Positions 13,326 through 26,000 of a stretch of DNA of 64,000 bases are shown in pieces. The DNA comes from Ophiura sarsii. Its lineage: Eukaryota > Echinodermata > Ophiuroidea > Amphilepidida > Ophiuridae. Every line of letters begins with the position of its first letter. The first letter of the stretch is position 1. Under the pieces are notes generated by a model. It was not told the origin of the DNA, did no database searches, and saw only the letters and a program-made list of their open reading frames with translations. Location: the NCBI GenBank assembly GCA_035610835.1, contig CM069455.1, positions 45,710,074 through 45,774,073 of the forward strand, given 5' to 3'. Both the position numbers and the translations under genes were made by a program.

Positions 13326-13584
13326 CAGGGGCGGACTGGCCACTGTGGCGTTGTGGCGATCGCCACATGTGCCGCTTGGTTTTGGGCCTCTCAGGACCGG
13401 TTACTCAAATTTTGTGACCGTGCGAAAATTTGTGACTGTGCTAAATTTTATGACCGTGCGAAATTTTGTGACCGTGCGAAATTTGAAATTTACTACCGGG
13501 ACGACATACTTCTGCCTGACATGGTCAAAAAGGGCCGCTTTAATAATTTTGCCACGGCCGCTTTCAGGTCCCAGTCCGCCCCTG
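13326..13584. mobile_element. hAT-type miniature element
   Basis: Ends CAGGGGCGGACTGGCC and CCAGTCCGCCCCTG, flanked by identical 8-mers ggcataat. Inside is a run of gaccgtgcgaaatttt-like short repeats. Confidence 0.9.
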
Positions 13585-13592
13585 GGCATAAT

Positions 13593-14308
13593 AATAGCAA
13601 ACCAATCAGACAGTTAAATTCGGACTACTTACGAATATTTGTTAGTGTTCACCAAACCAAAACTGAAAAACGGAATCACTTCCCGCTTTATTTATCCTCC
13701 TGCCTGACCGGAGCTTTTATTTGTAAGGCTTTGCATGGTGAATAAATTTATGAACTTAAATCCACTTTTCTCGTGTTTCTGATAAGCGTATTTATATCAT
13801 AGACCACTTGCCGCATTACAGCACATTTTCAATTTCAACTCTGTGCTTGGGATTTACCCACTATCACGTGTCAAAATGGAAAGTGGTAATTTTCGCGCGG
13901 TTACATTTTTGCCGACTTTTAGCCATTTCGCTTGTTTTTAAATTCGCGATTATAAAGTTCATTACATAGACTTATATATAGCCTACATAAAAATAAATAT
14001 GTTTGCGTGTTTTTAATTTCGAGGTAGCTGCTTGGAGCGCAAAAGCGCGAAAATTATTGCAGCGCGAAAATGTCCACGTTTAGTAGCTGGAAAACTAAAC
14101 TCCTTTCTATAAAACGCCTATATTTCGTATTAGTATTATGTTTCGTGGTATGCCGGTCCATTATTATGTTGCAAATCAATGGAAGGTATCGTTGGATGAA
14201 AACATTCCACTACTGTAGGCCTATAAATTAATATACGTAAAACAATACGAACATTATCTAGAAACATCCGAAAAACATTTCCTGACTTTCTTGAGAGGAG
14301 TTTAACAC
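13593..14308. other. Non-coding stretch, nothing recognised
   Basis: No supported gene or repeat boundary. Several gcgcgaaaa-type words near 13890-14075. Confidence 0.3.
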
Positions 14309-14541
14309 TTTCCACGCGGCAGGCGTCTGCAGACGACAGTTCCAAAGTTACACAATAAGTTTCAAATTATTGAATTTCTTTACCATACTTGGAATCACCG
14401 TGAGAAATGCATTGAAATAAGTACAAACATGTCCAGTAATTGGTTCAGTAATCCTTGAGATACTAGACTTGAAAGTTGGGAAAGATTTCTAAAAAAACTG
14501 TTTTGTATATTAATGGTAAAATAGTACTAGCCGCGTGGAAA
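14309..14541. mobile_element. Miniature element, copy 1 of a three-member family
   Basis: Ends TTTCCACGCGGC and GCCGCGTGGAAA, perfectly inverted. The body (cgtctgcagacgacagttcc, agaaatgcattgaaata) is shared with 31828-32309 (+) and 57366-57598 (-). It carries a single copy of the 30-bp segment that is expanded in the intron 13 copy. Confidence 0.85.
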
Positions 14542-15943
14542 CAGTCAATATTCGTGTTTAAATGAATTTGTTTCCTGACTGAAAACTTCCACGTCTTCAC
14601 TACATAGGCCTAGGTCTACACAGGTCTTTTCGAGTGGTGTGGCGCTGCGTAAGTACTCCTATCAGAGGTTGCGTGATGATCGATTCTTTGAAAAATATAG
14701 GTAGTTAAAATATAGACTGTTTTGGGAAGTCATTTTGAAACAACCCCTTATTAGTTAATTTTGACCTCCATATGGGGTTGTCCTTCAACGTTTGACTTGG
14801 TATGAAGTGGAAAATGACTATATTAACATGTTATAATTTGACTGGTTTGGGGGCGTCACTTTGAAATAACCCTGGGTGTAGTTAAATTTGACCACCATAT
14901 ACGGGGTTGATATTTACCTTTCGACTTTGAATGTAGTTAAATTCGACTTTGTATATATAGTTAATAATAACCATAACTATGTAGGCCTATATGAAGTTAC
15001 AATTTAACTGCAGCAAAAAGTCACCGTGAAAATTACGCCAGTAAAATATCCTGTTATATATTTTATGAATATTTTTGACATAACATGCAACAATAGCTCA
15101 ATCTTTCAACCAATTCAAAGAATAACAGCAAATATTATTTCCATGTATTTAATTTCATCTACAATAATATGAGATTGAATTAAAGACTATTTGAAAAACA
15201 TGTCTCACAACGCCGGCGTCTTAATTAGGCAAATATCTCACAACTTACGTAAATAACACCATAAAGTCGATTCGTAGGATATTATATATCTATAGGGCCT
15301 ACATCCAATTAAGTTGAAATATACGGCATCTGAAAGCCAAGCGTTTGGTCTTTCAATATGTATAAAAATGTTACACCAACTTTTAGAACTTCTTGGTCAA
15401 AGGCGTGCACGGTTTTTTGGGGACACCCTGTATATCACGGCTAGCTCACGGATTATTCTCTTGTCTAATTATGGGTTACTGATCCCAATACATTCTACAA
15501 CCAAGGCTAGAATCATTAGAGCATTGTAGGCCTACGAAATGTTTAAAAAGCGGTAATAAGCCTATAACGGAATTTATATATATAGGCCTATAGCACTAAA
15601 CCAGGTTTCACTTTTTAGACGGTAGTGCATGCATGGATCCATCAGTATACATCACGGAACAGGTAAGGGCTCCTGATTCCTTCTTACCCGGGGGCGTCAT
15701 ATAAGGTGGGGACAAGGGGACACGTCCGCCCCCCCCCCCCCCCACACTTTCAAAGTGTGGGGGGGGGGGGGGGGACATAATAGCAGATGTCATGTGACCA
15801 TTTTAGTTTTAAAAACTGACAGTTTAAACATGATGGCTCAGGAACGTTTTTCTGGAGCTTTTTAGTGTTAAAATAGCCATTTTCAAGTTTTATAAAAACA
15901 TGTTTCAGGGGCACTCGGGCGCTCTGTACAGTATAACAGTATG
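14542..15943. other. Non-coding stretch with a C/G-run hairpin
   Basis: At 15729-15774 a run of 15 C, then cacactttcaaagtgtg, then a run of G, forms a perfect hairpin. At 14750-14920 ggggttg(t/a) phrases are repeated loosely. No gene was recognised. Confidence 0.4.
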
Positions 15944-15945
15944 TA

Positions 15946-16806
15946 GGGTAGGTGTGGGTAATACGGGACCGCATCACTGAAATCTCATCTACTGCCGTCT
16001 GGCATTACTAGTTCTTTAAATAGCGCCCTCTATAGATAGATCAAACCCTTAGTGAATTGCATGACTATTTATCAAAGCTACCGGAAGAATTACCAGCCAG
16101 AAAATCACCACAACCTGTCAATTTAAGGAAAAATGCACCCATATTTTTGGTCTAATATAAAAATAGTGTTTTCATAGAATATGATGGTAAAGAAAAGGAA
16201 AGGGGGCGTGACCTGAATTTTTGCATTATTAAGCATGTTTTAGGTGTTGGTCCAACATGTATTGTGTGTGTGCTTCGCTAGTACAGTGTACATTGGTGTT
16301 ATAATGCATTGAATGGGAGCCATGGGTTCACAATTGGTGAAGGTAATATGGGACAGCCAGCATGACGGTATGCAAATGTCTTTAAAGGTCCCGTATTACC
16401 CACACTACCCTACTTTTTAAAACTTTTTTTGTACCAATGTACCTTTTTTGTACCAATGTACTTCATGCATTATTATCTCTTAAATGGATTACTGGACAAT
16501 TATTTATGGTTTTTTAACAGTTACTCTTTAAATAATTATGTCAAATAACTTTTCATACCAAAACAATGTCCTCAAAACAATGTCCCATATTACCTTCACG
16601 TGTAGGTAAGATGGGACATTTATGATGACGTCAGTATTTGATAATAACAGCCAAACCAAACATAGAATGACTCTGTTTATTTATTACAATAAAGGTTTAT
16701 AAAATGTAGATTACAAATAACAAAAACTTTGCTTAAATTTGAGTCAGTTATTTTGTATTTTAATTATGCAAATGTCTTAAAGGTCCCGTATTACCCACAC
16801 CTACCC
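15946..16806. mobile_element. TA-flanked foldback element just upstream of the V-ATPase gene
   Basis: Ends GGGTAGGTGTGGGTAATACG and its inverse, flanked by TA. A further inverted copy of the end (cccgtattacccacactacc) lies inside at about 16389, and a weaker one at 16582-16617. The right end is 135 bp from the start codon. Confidence 0.8.
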
Positions 16807-16837
16807 TATGTAGTATGTACAACTCCAGCCGATTATG

Positions 16838-16941
16838 ATATAAGCAGAAGAACACTATCTATAAACAGAAGTATAACCTGTACTTGAACACTCTCTGTCC
16901 TTTTAGCTGCTGATTGGAGCTAGTCAGCACCACCATCAGCC
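16838..16941 (+). promoter_or_regulatory. Putative core promoter or 5'UTR acceptor of the V-ATPase gene
   Basis: A TATA-like gatataag lies at 16838, about 100 bp before the ATG. A good acceptor (ctctctgtccttttag) ends at 16906. Either transcription starts here, or 16907 begins the second exon after a non-coding first exon further upstream. The sequence alone does not decide. Confidence 0.35.
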
Positions 16942-17058
16942 ATGGGGTCGTTATTTCGTAGCGAGGAGATGTGTTTGGCGCAGCTCTTTCTGCAATCCGA
17001 GTCGGCATATGTATGCGTGTCTGAGTTAGGGGAACTGGGAATGGTCCAGTTCCGAGAT
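16942..17058 (+). CDS. ATP6V0A1: V-ATPase a, coding exon 1 (residues 1-39)
   Basis: Starts [10 protein letters not shown] and ends [13 protein letters not shown], the invariant family N-terminus that forms part of the proximal globular lobe. The donor is GAT/gtaagt, phase 0. A pyrimidine-rich tract ending in AG at 16905-16906 could be the acceptor of a 5'UTR intron, so the exon may begin at 16907. Confidence 0.95.
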
Positions 17059-20000
17059 GTAAGTAGCCTATCAATAAATGCGTATGTGTTGTTTCGAGAG
17101 AAATTCATAGACAAATCAATGCACGCGCGCTGATGTTGATGTGTGAATAATGGCACGACCCCGCAGGTGAAGTGCTATTGTGAGCATATCAACATTTGCG
17201 CAAGTGCATTGATTTTTCTAATGTTTCGAGAAACAAAACATAGGCCTACGCATGTATTGTCCTAATTCATACACGACACTATAGGCCTACAAATCAAAAT
17301 TCACAATACGCATAATGTTGATCTATGTAAAATTGAACCAAACATGTTAACAAGTGTGCTAACACCCGCAATGAAAATATGCGAACGCGCGGTTCCTGAC
17401 CAACGAATCAAAACAAAGCGCGCCGCGCGCTTATTGAATGGCGCACACGCGGAGTGCATTAGACACAGCGAGGTTACATTTTTAGACACTTTCAATGCAC
17501 TCCGCGTATTTTAGTTTCTTGCTTTCTGATTGGTCCGACACTCGTGAGTGTATGAATTCAAACTACTGACTGCTCATGAATGGTTTGGTAAAAACTATCT
17601 CCGACATGTGGTCCTGATATCAAAGTCCTTGAATAAACAAAAGGCCGAGAGGAGGAAATGGTTTGTCTTTGATATTTTGTGGGGTTTGCAGAACGGTTAG
17701 TAAAATGTATTATTCCGGGTTGTTAAGTTTAAAAAACATTTTTTATCCGACAAAATTCTGATACGTCACACGTTACCTTACAAATAATTAGGGTGACTGG
17801 TCAATGAAAGTAGTCGAAATATGAAACGTATGATCTCGACACGTGGTTAAATATTTATAAAGGGGCGGGTTCCTTTATTGAAATTATACATAGCATTTTG
17901 ACGCACATACTCCCGCCTCCGCCTCATACTAAATCCTCCACTTCTTAACTTTTTCAGTTAAATCCCGATGTGAATGCTTTTCAACGCAAGTTTGTCAACG
18001 AGGTCCGACGCTGTGATGAAATGCAAAGGAAACTACGTGAGTGTCTAGTTACGTTCTCAAATTCATGTTTGATTAGTCGGTCAAACCACCGAGAGATGGA
18101 CTACTAATATCAGATCAACCATTGCGGTGAAACAGACCATGTCCAAAACGATTGATCCTTTAAAAACCGTTATTTTAATCCGAACGGCAGCTTTACGGGT
18201 AATAAATAAAATCACATGTTTTTTAAATAGTCGTATGCAACGCAGGATCTCGCGCCATACGAGATAAAAGTAAAATTGGAGTTTCTTACTCAGACCTTCA
18301 ATGGGCACTTGTATTATTCATTCCAACGTGTGCTCCCGTAGCACTCCTATTTGAGTTAGCGATGACATTTTCAAATTACTGTATTAGAATGCATGATAAA
18401 TAGATAAAGATATAATTGAATATGGTTTTTAAAATCGAGTTAATTGGTTCTTTAGGTTTTATGGAGAAGGAGGTTAAGCGATGTGAGATACCCATAGCGG
18501 TCACGGGAGAGAGTCCAGATGCACCTGCTCCAAAACAGATGATAGACCTGGAGGTAAACCATCTGGACAATAGGCATAGAAGTTTATGCAGTTTATTTCT
18601 CTATACAAATCATATTCAAATTTCAAAATAACAGAATGGAGTCTGAACATGCTGGAGACTCTCGGTAGTAATGTCACAAGTAATGATTTAGCAAGAGGGG
18701 TGGTCAGAAGGTCACATCAAAATGGGTGTGCTAGGTTTTTTGGGAAAAGTATACTTTAGGTCCCAGATACTGGTACCACCAGTATCGCTCTATACTGGAA
18801 CATAATCACTCGATACTGGAACGTTTTTATGTTCCAGTATCGGGCGATACTGGTAACTGGTGCATTGAACGATGGCTCAGGGTATACAAAGACAAATTAT
18901 ATGCCGGGAATATATGATATGTATATCGAATGACTGAATCACCATACAACAAAAGTAGCTACTACCCTGGGCATAGCCAATCGCTATTGCTCCTATAAAA
19001 GCTATTGCTCCTATCTATTACCCTATTAATGGCTACTCAATTACAAACGTATTACCCAATCAAAAGCTATTGCGGGGCTTAGGCCACTCAATACAAAACA
19101 TCTTGCCTTGACACGAGCTAATTAATAAAGCTATGACCACTCGCTAGGACACTAAATATAAATCCTCCATTGATCTATGTCGAGATTGATGATACCCTTT
19201 GTATTGCCTTAACAGTCTACTTTTGAGAAGCTTGAAAATGAGATGAAAGAAGTGAACACGAACCACGAGGCTCTGAAAAGAAACTTCCTGGAACTGACAG
19301 AACTGAAGCACATATTGCGCAAGACACAAAACTTCTTTGATGAGGTAAGCTATGACAGCAGTGAAATAATATTATGGATTTAACAATATCTTACAATACT
19401 GCTTCTAGACCCTATATATATTTCATAAAGAACTTTAAGATCTTCTAAGTTGGATCTAAGATGATATAATTCTTCTTAAATCCTGAAAATTCTCCTTAAG
19501 TCCTGAACTCTACGTTAAGTTAAAGAAGATTCTTATCTTCTATTTCATAAAACCACTAGAGAAAAATATCCATCTTTAGTTCCTTCAAAACTTAAAATGA
19601 GGTCAGTGGCTATCTTAACTTTACTAAGGAACTCTTTAAGTTCTAAGGACATTTTCTTCTTATCCTCTGTCAGAAGAGTTTTTATTTTTAACTTAAGAAG
19701 AATATAATAGGAACTAACTTACAATATTATTATTAAGATTAATCTTAAGTTGAACTTTATGAAATAAGGCCCTGGTGAATCATCATTCCACATACTCTAA
19801 ATCAGGCATGGTGTTAAAACAACAATCTGCACATCGATTCACCATAATCTTCGATAAGATCGCATTGGAACAGGGAAACGTAATGACAGATTGTGACTAA
19901 TTCAGACGTATTAAAGCCATATCATGCGATCTTTTTCATAGAACTCTACCCGTAATTTGTTCATTATATAGAAATGCATTTTTGATCAAATTACATTTAT

Positions 20001-23000
20001 AACCATGAAACTGAAATATCTTTTAAGTTACAAAGTAATACTTTTCCTAATTACTTTTCCTAATTTCCCCGAGTGGTTATTTCATTCATAAATACAAGTA
20101 CATGGTTTTACACCATGTTAAACGCCGTTTACAGTGTTTCCGGTTACGACCGCAACTGAACGCAAAGCAAGTGACCCCACCCCTAAAATGATTTATGATG
20201 AAAATCGAAACAAATCTTTTAAAAATTCCTGAAATTAGTAGCATATTTCTAATATGTAAATGTAGGAAAGTTCTGCGATGGTTTTTTTTATGGGATGTAC
20301 AGTCGATGTAGATGTATGAGTCCATAAAAGTCTTTCCTGATCTGCTGATTATCAAATTTCATTCGAAGATAGAGAAAAATATGTGTAAACATTTGAAAAA
20401 GATCACATAGGCTAATATTGCTTTGAAGACTAATTAAAGGTATATGACCTGATCACTTTTTGGGGGCTTTTTTTCACATCAAGATATTTTGGTATCAGAC
20501 GAATCCCCATATTTTTCTCATTATGTCTGTAAAATATTAGGGGCCAGAAATGTTACATTTGGAAATTATAGGCTAAAATGTGGTGAATTACTGCCAAAGG
20601 TGGTTAACCACCAACCAGTCTGTGTGCTTCTCAATGGGCACATGTCTTTTGACTTTGCGCTTCTAAAAATAGAACAATTGGAACTATGCATCTCAAACTT
20701 TGGAATGCAACAATTTTAAGGCTGACCTTTCATGTAAAATAGAAAACATCAAGTTGAAAATCGGGTCAGCAATCGGAACATCTACCTTTAACACTTTTTT
20801 CAAGGACTGATATGAACAGTTGACTAATGAATAATTTTAATAATGTTGGTTACAATTGGTTGTAATGTATTCTCTTGCCTGTTAGGCCGAGCTCCAATAC
20901 CAAGGCGATCACGATGCTGACATGGATGAGGAAGCACAGACTCTGCTCGGGGATGACGCACCACGCGCTGGGCGTGCTATGAGGCTTGGGTAAGAGACTA
21001 CTTTAACATTGATAAGAATTAATTGCATTGTAATTAATGAAAATGTAAAATTTATCCTGAAGATGAAATGCTCAACTAAATTCTAAAGCTCAGGTTCCTG
21101 GATTATCGTTATCAAGGAAACAGAAATACCGTATTTGTATCAGTGTTATACAAATGTTGAGAACAAAACTAACCTAATTGAGTTTAAAAACTCAATATAG
21201 GTTAGTTTGTTCTCACCATTTTGTTATAATATTACTTTGATAAAAATCTACAGGAAAAGAAATCTTATAGAATGGTAACAGAAACTTCAATTCGTTGTAA
21301 TTTAAAACTCAACTGAATATGTTTTAATTGAATTTCCGCATTATGGTTGACGTTAGCAATGAAATAATGGTATGTGGAATAGATGTACAATAGCTTTCCA
21401 CATACATGTATATGATACCATTTTAATCGAAAGCATATCAATATGCACGTATAACCAATATCGATATCATAAAACTCAAACAAAAGTCTGGTATAATATC
21501 ATCTCTTAATAACTTTTTGTATGCCACATACAGGCTGTATCAAAAAGATTTGTACCGTGGTCTGATCAGTTTTTCAGAATTTATTTTGATATGTTACGAA
21601 CCATTTAGACCATTTTGCTTCTATTTGCAAAATTAAGTTTCATCTTTTCTAAGAATTTTGATTTACGACAATCGAACATTTTTTTCAGAATTTACAAGCT
21701 TTTAAAGGAATATTGGTGTTTTTATCATTTTCATCGAAACGTTAGATCTCAAGCGCACAATTCAAAGTTCCTCCTGACTGCACTCATATATTCACTACTT
21801 ATAAAGAGTTTGTGCAGTGAACCTATTAAATTTGCGTTGCTGCGAGTAAAACCATGATTACGTCGATCTTCATTTGAATGACAATAGCGGTCAGAAACAA
21901 CAGCAATTATCTCCAGATTATCAGATCAATAAGTTGACATAATTCCCTATTTATTAAAATCAAAAATATTGTATTTATCAGAGATTTTATATTTTTAATG
22001 CTTTTTTGAAAATGGAACATATCAGAGTACAAATCATTTTGATACAGCCTGTATCAAATGCAGGAAAATCCTCCGAAAAATTGAAAAGGGCTATATATAT
22101 GCGACATGCGTTTTCCCCATTTTTTAAAGTGAAAAATGCGTTGCGAAATGCGGTATCTCTTCTTTTTATTACATGAGACGGGCTCTCTGGAATGTTTCTT
22201 TTAACACTACCATAGTAGACACAAATCACATTTTGTTGAACTGTTGTTTGTGGCAATTTTACTCTTGTATGCGAGAAAATAAAACTGATATGGTATTTCA
22301 CAATGTGAAATGAAAATTTTCAAACGCTCAAGAAAAAAAGGCGGTAACAAATCACACGCGGTCTTCTGATGAGACAAACTTGCTTTTTATTTGGCCTATA
22401 TATCGAGTATGCAACGAATTATTAAAATTTAAATGATAGATTGTAATAATAAAAAAAATAAAGAATGAACAACATTTTATATCAGCTAACTTTCAATGAT
22501 TTGAATTTCATACCATTTATTTTTCAGTCTCATTAGTGTAATCATAATTATGAAATAAATTGTTTGATCTGATTGAACCTTGGACTTTGATCACACAGAT
22601 ATCGGTTTGAAAGATTATCATAATGAAATTGGTCATTGGACTTTTAATAAAGCTTAATCATGTGTTTATTTGTTTGTTATGGGCATAATTTTTGCTCAAG
22701 GAAGTTTGAACCATACAGAAAACTGTGAGGATCTATAGTCTACATCAGTAATAATAATAATAATAATAATAATAGTGACAAGGCACATAACCACTCTAAA
22801 TAAGAGCGCTCAATGCAAATATAAACAATACAATATAAATTTAAAAAACCGATAAACAACAACAATAAAACTACTTAATTATTACAAAAAGTCTCAGACA
22901 TCAGATGTGTTTTCAACAGTTTTTGGAAGATTGTAACAGTTTTTATATGGATAGAAAGTTCATTCCAGAGACGAGGAGCTGCAATAGCAAAAGACCAAGA

Positions 23001-26000
23001 GCGCTTATATATAGTTTCTAGAAGAAGTTGCATTTGTCCAGAACGAAGCGACTGCAGTAAATCATTTAGTTACCCATTCCTACATTGTTAAACATGATTA
23101 CAAAGTGGTATCAATCGTAGCAGGAGGCAGGTAACCCCATACACACCCTATCCCAAAAAAAGTTCCTGAACAGGTGCCATTATACAGAGAGCTCATAAAC
23201 ACAAGGCCTCAACATTTTCAGAAAGAAATTCCCTTTCCAGTAACACACGCCTTATCTCCATAACACAACCCCTTTCAAAGTTATAGCCAGAATCACAAGG
23301 CTTCATCTCCATCTCCCCAATGTGTTTAAAAATCTTAAATAGTCACTCTCAAAATGGTCAAGGCCTTGAGTTTCTGAGCCCTCAATATGATTATACCATT
23401 TTATTCAAAATCTATAGATCACATTTATAACTGAAATGAAAACTGGGCTGATGTCTTCTTCGTCATAATCTATTTAAACACCTCATACGAGTGTATTGTT
23501 TGAAAGACAAAGGCTCATACTTTGTATTGATCACACTATCTATCAATAGAATCACTCATGCATCCCACACCATGATCACTTTCATTATTTATTGAATGAC
23601 CCTCGTACATAAAAATAAATGGATCATTGTTAAGTCATGTTTTGGGGTAGCGGTATGGTGTAGTAGTCCCAAGTATGCAAATGAGCTCACTGAATACAAT
23701 GTCATGCTCTATCACACATCTACCCAGTACTCAACAACGGAATAAATCTCATTATCCTCATTTGCATACTTGGGACTTATACACCATACCCTTACCTGTT
23801 TTGGTGTGTATTTCAACTAGTGACGAAGTGAAATATACTATGGCAGTAAATAAAATGATCGCTATTGCTATTTAACACACTTCTGTTATCATATCACAGA
23901 TTTGTAGCTGGGGTGATACAACGTGAACGTATCCCTGCCTTTGAGACGATGCTGTGGCGTGCTTGCCGTGGTAACGTATACCTGCGACAAGCAGAGATTC
24001 AAGAACCATTGGAAGATCCAGGAACTGTAAGTAAACTCTCCCCAGTCTTCCCTCGTCCTTCGAAAGACGACATGGGATTCCTTTAATTACACACAGTATG
24101 GACATCGATTATTTTTAAATGAAATTGTGCCCTCTATAATCGAGACTTAAGCAATAATACTAAAAAAGCGAGAGTAAAAAAGGAGGAAAACATATAGCAA
24201 TTGGTATATTGTTTACTTTAATTAGTACTTGTGCAAACGAGTGCGCCTTAGAGAAGCTAAGGTTCACCTTTACAATTCAAGTTATTCCTTAAAAGTTGGC
24301 GTGTGCCATCCATGAAACGTTATTTCAAATAATGTAGACTTATCTGAGCTTATATTATTTTAATTTTTCTAGGGGGATGAGGTCTACAAGACAACTTTCA
24401 TCATATTCTTCCAAGGTGCTCAGCTCAAGACTAGAGTTAAAAGGATATGTGAAGGGTAAGAAGACCACTTAATATTGATCTATTTGTTGTTATATAAACA
24501 ATGTTCATAATACACAATGGACGGATAAAATACAGGCAATAAGAAAGTCTACTCTGATGAATAACTATGTCATTAAAGTGTTTATTATTTTCTTGAAGAC
24601 ATCAATGTAATTGTATAATTTTTAACAGTCTGTAATTACTTAAAAAGGAAAGCCTAAATGCAAAATAACGCTGTTTCAAATTGGACCACTGACAAGGTTA
24701 CTTTGTTAGCTCTAAACAGACAGGCTTGCACAAAAATTGAACACATTGCAACAACATAATTATTTTTCCTTTCCATGTATAGGTTCCGAGCCACCCTCTA
24801 TCCATGTCCCGAGACACAGACAGAGCGTAGAGAGATGGCTATCGGTGTCATGACCAGGATTGAAGACTTACAAGTGGTAAGAGTGAAATCGAAGCTAAAC
24901 AGATCCATTGCGGAGAACTGAAAGGGAAATGAATATACATTATATATATATTATATGATGCAGACTTACTAATTTGCATTGATAAAACAAGTTCAAATGC
25001 AAGCCTTGAATCACTTCAACTTCAAGTACAACTTGAATCAGTTCTGATGTTGCTCGATCAACCATTCCACAAGAAGAAGATTATTTGACCATTTCCATAA
25101 GATTTGCAAGCTCAGACAGACTGGTCTCGACTTGTTATACACTCTCCCATAGGTACATCATCAATCAGAAGAGCAAGTTCAGTTCTTGAATGTTGACAGG
25201 TTGAAGTGGGCTTTATTTCATTTCCCCACAGGTACTTCGTCAAACCGAAGAACATCGTGATCGTGTGTTGGCATCTGCTGCCAAGAACCTTCGAGTGTGG
25301 CTGATCAAGGTTGGCAAACTCAAGGCCATCTACCATACACTGAATCTGTTCAACCTGGATGTGACGCAGAAATGTCTGATTGCTGAATGTTGGTGTCCTA
25401 TTGGCCACCTGGACGATATACAGATGGCATTGAGACGAGGAACAGTAAGTATGGGCATGATATGGCTCTGGATTATTGATACTCCAATACAACGGTCGAT
25501 CCGTATCAACATCAGGGTCTTTAAAATTATTTTATTTCTCATTTCAAGAAAATAACTTTAAATGATCTTGGAATTCACAAACATTTTCTTATCTTATCAA
25601 GCAATTTCATCTCAACAGAGAATGCGACTGTAAAGGGTCAATACCAGTAAACATTGATACATGTAGTAAATATCCCTTACACTTTGAACCGGCTACCAAT
25701 ACACGTTTCTAAAATGTGTACAGAAAAAGAAGATGACTACTAGTGGTTGTTGTTGATCAGAAATATGCAAGAGATAAAATGACAGACTTCATCAATTTGA
25801 CATGCTTTTTATAGGTTCTGTAGGTTCAAACAGCCGTGATTGGGACCTCAGAAATCAGACTACTTTGTAGTGTACATATCAGTGGCGTAACAGCCGGGGG
25901 GGGGGGGGGGCAGGGGGGCACAGTGCCCCCCCCCCCCCCGAAGGTGCTCAGCATGAAATTCAAACCTACCCACCAGGAAAAATGGGGGGAAGGGCGATTT

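Noticed and set aside
13353..13745. 130-codon frame with TDRAKF-like repeats
   Set aside because: Lies inside a hAT miniature element and is produced by its short internal repeats.
25112..25492. 126-codon minus-strand frame over exon 9
   Set aside because: Antisense shadow of the conserved exon 9.
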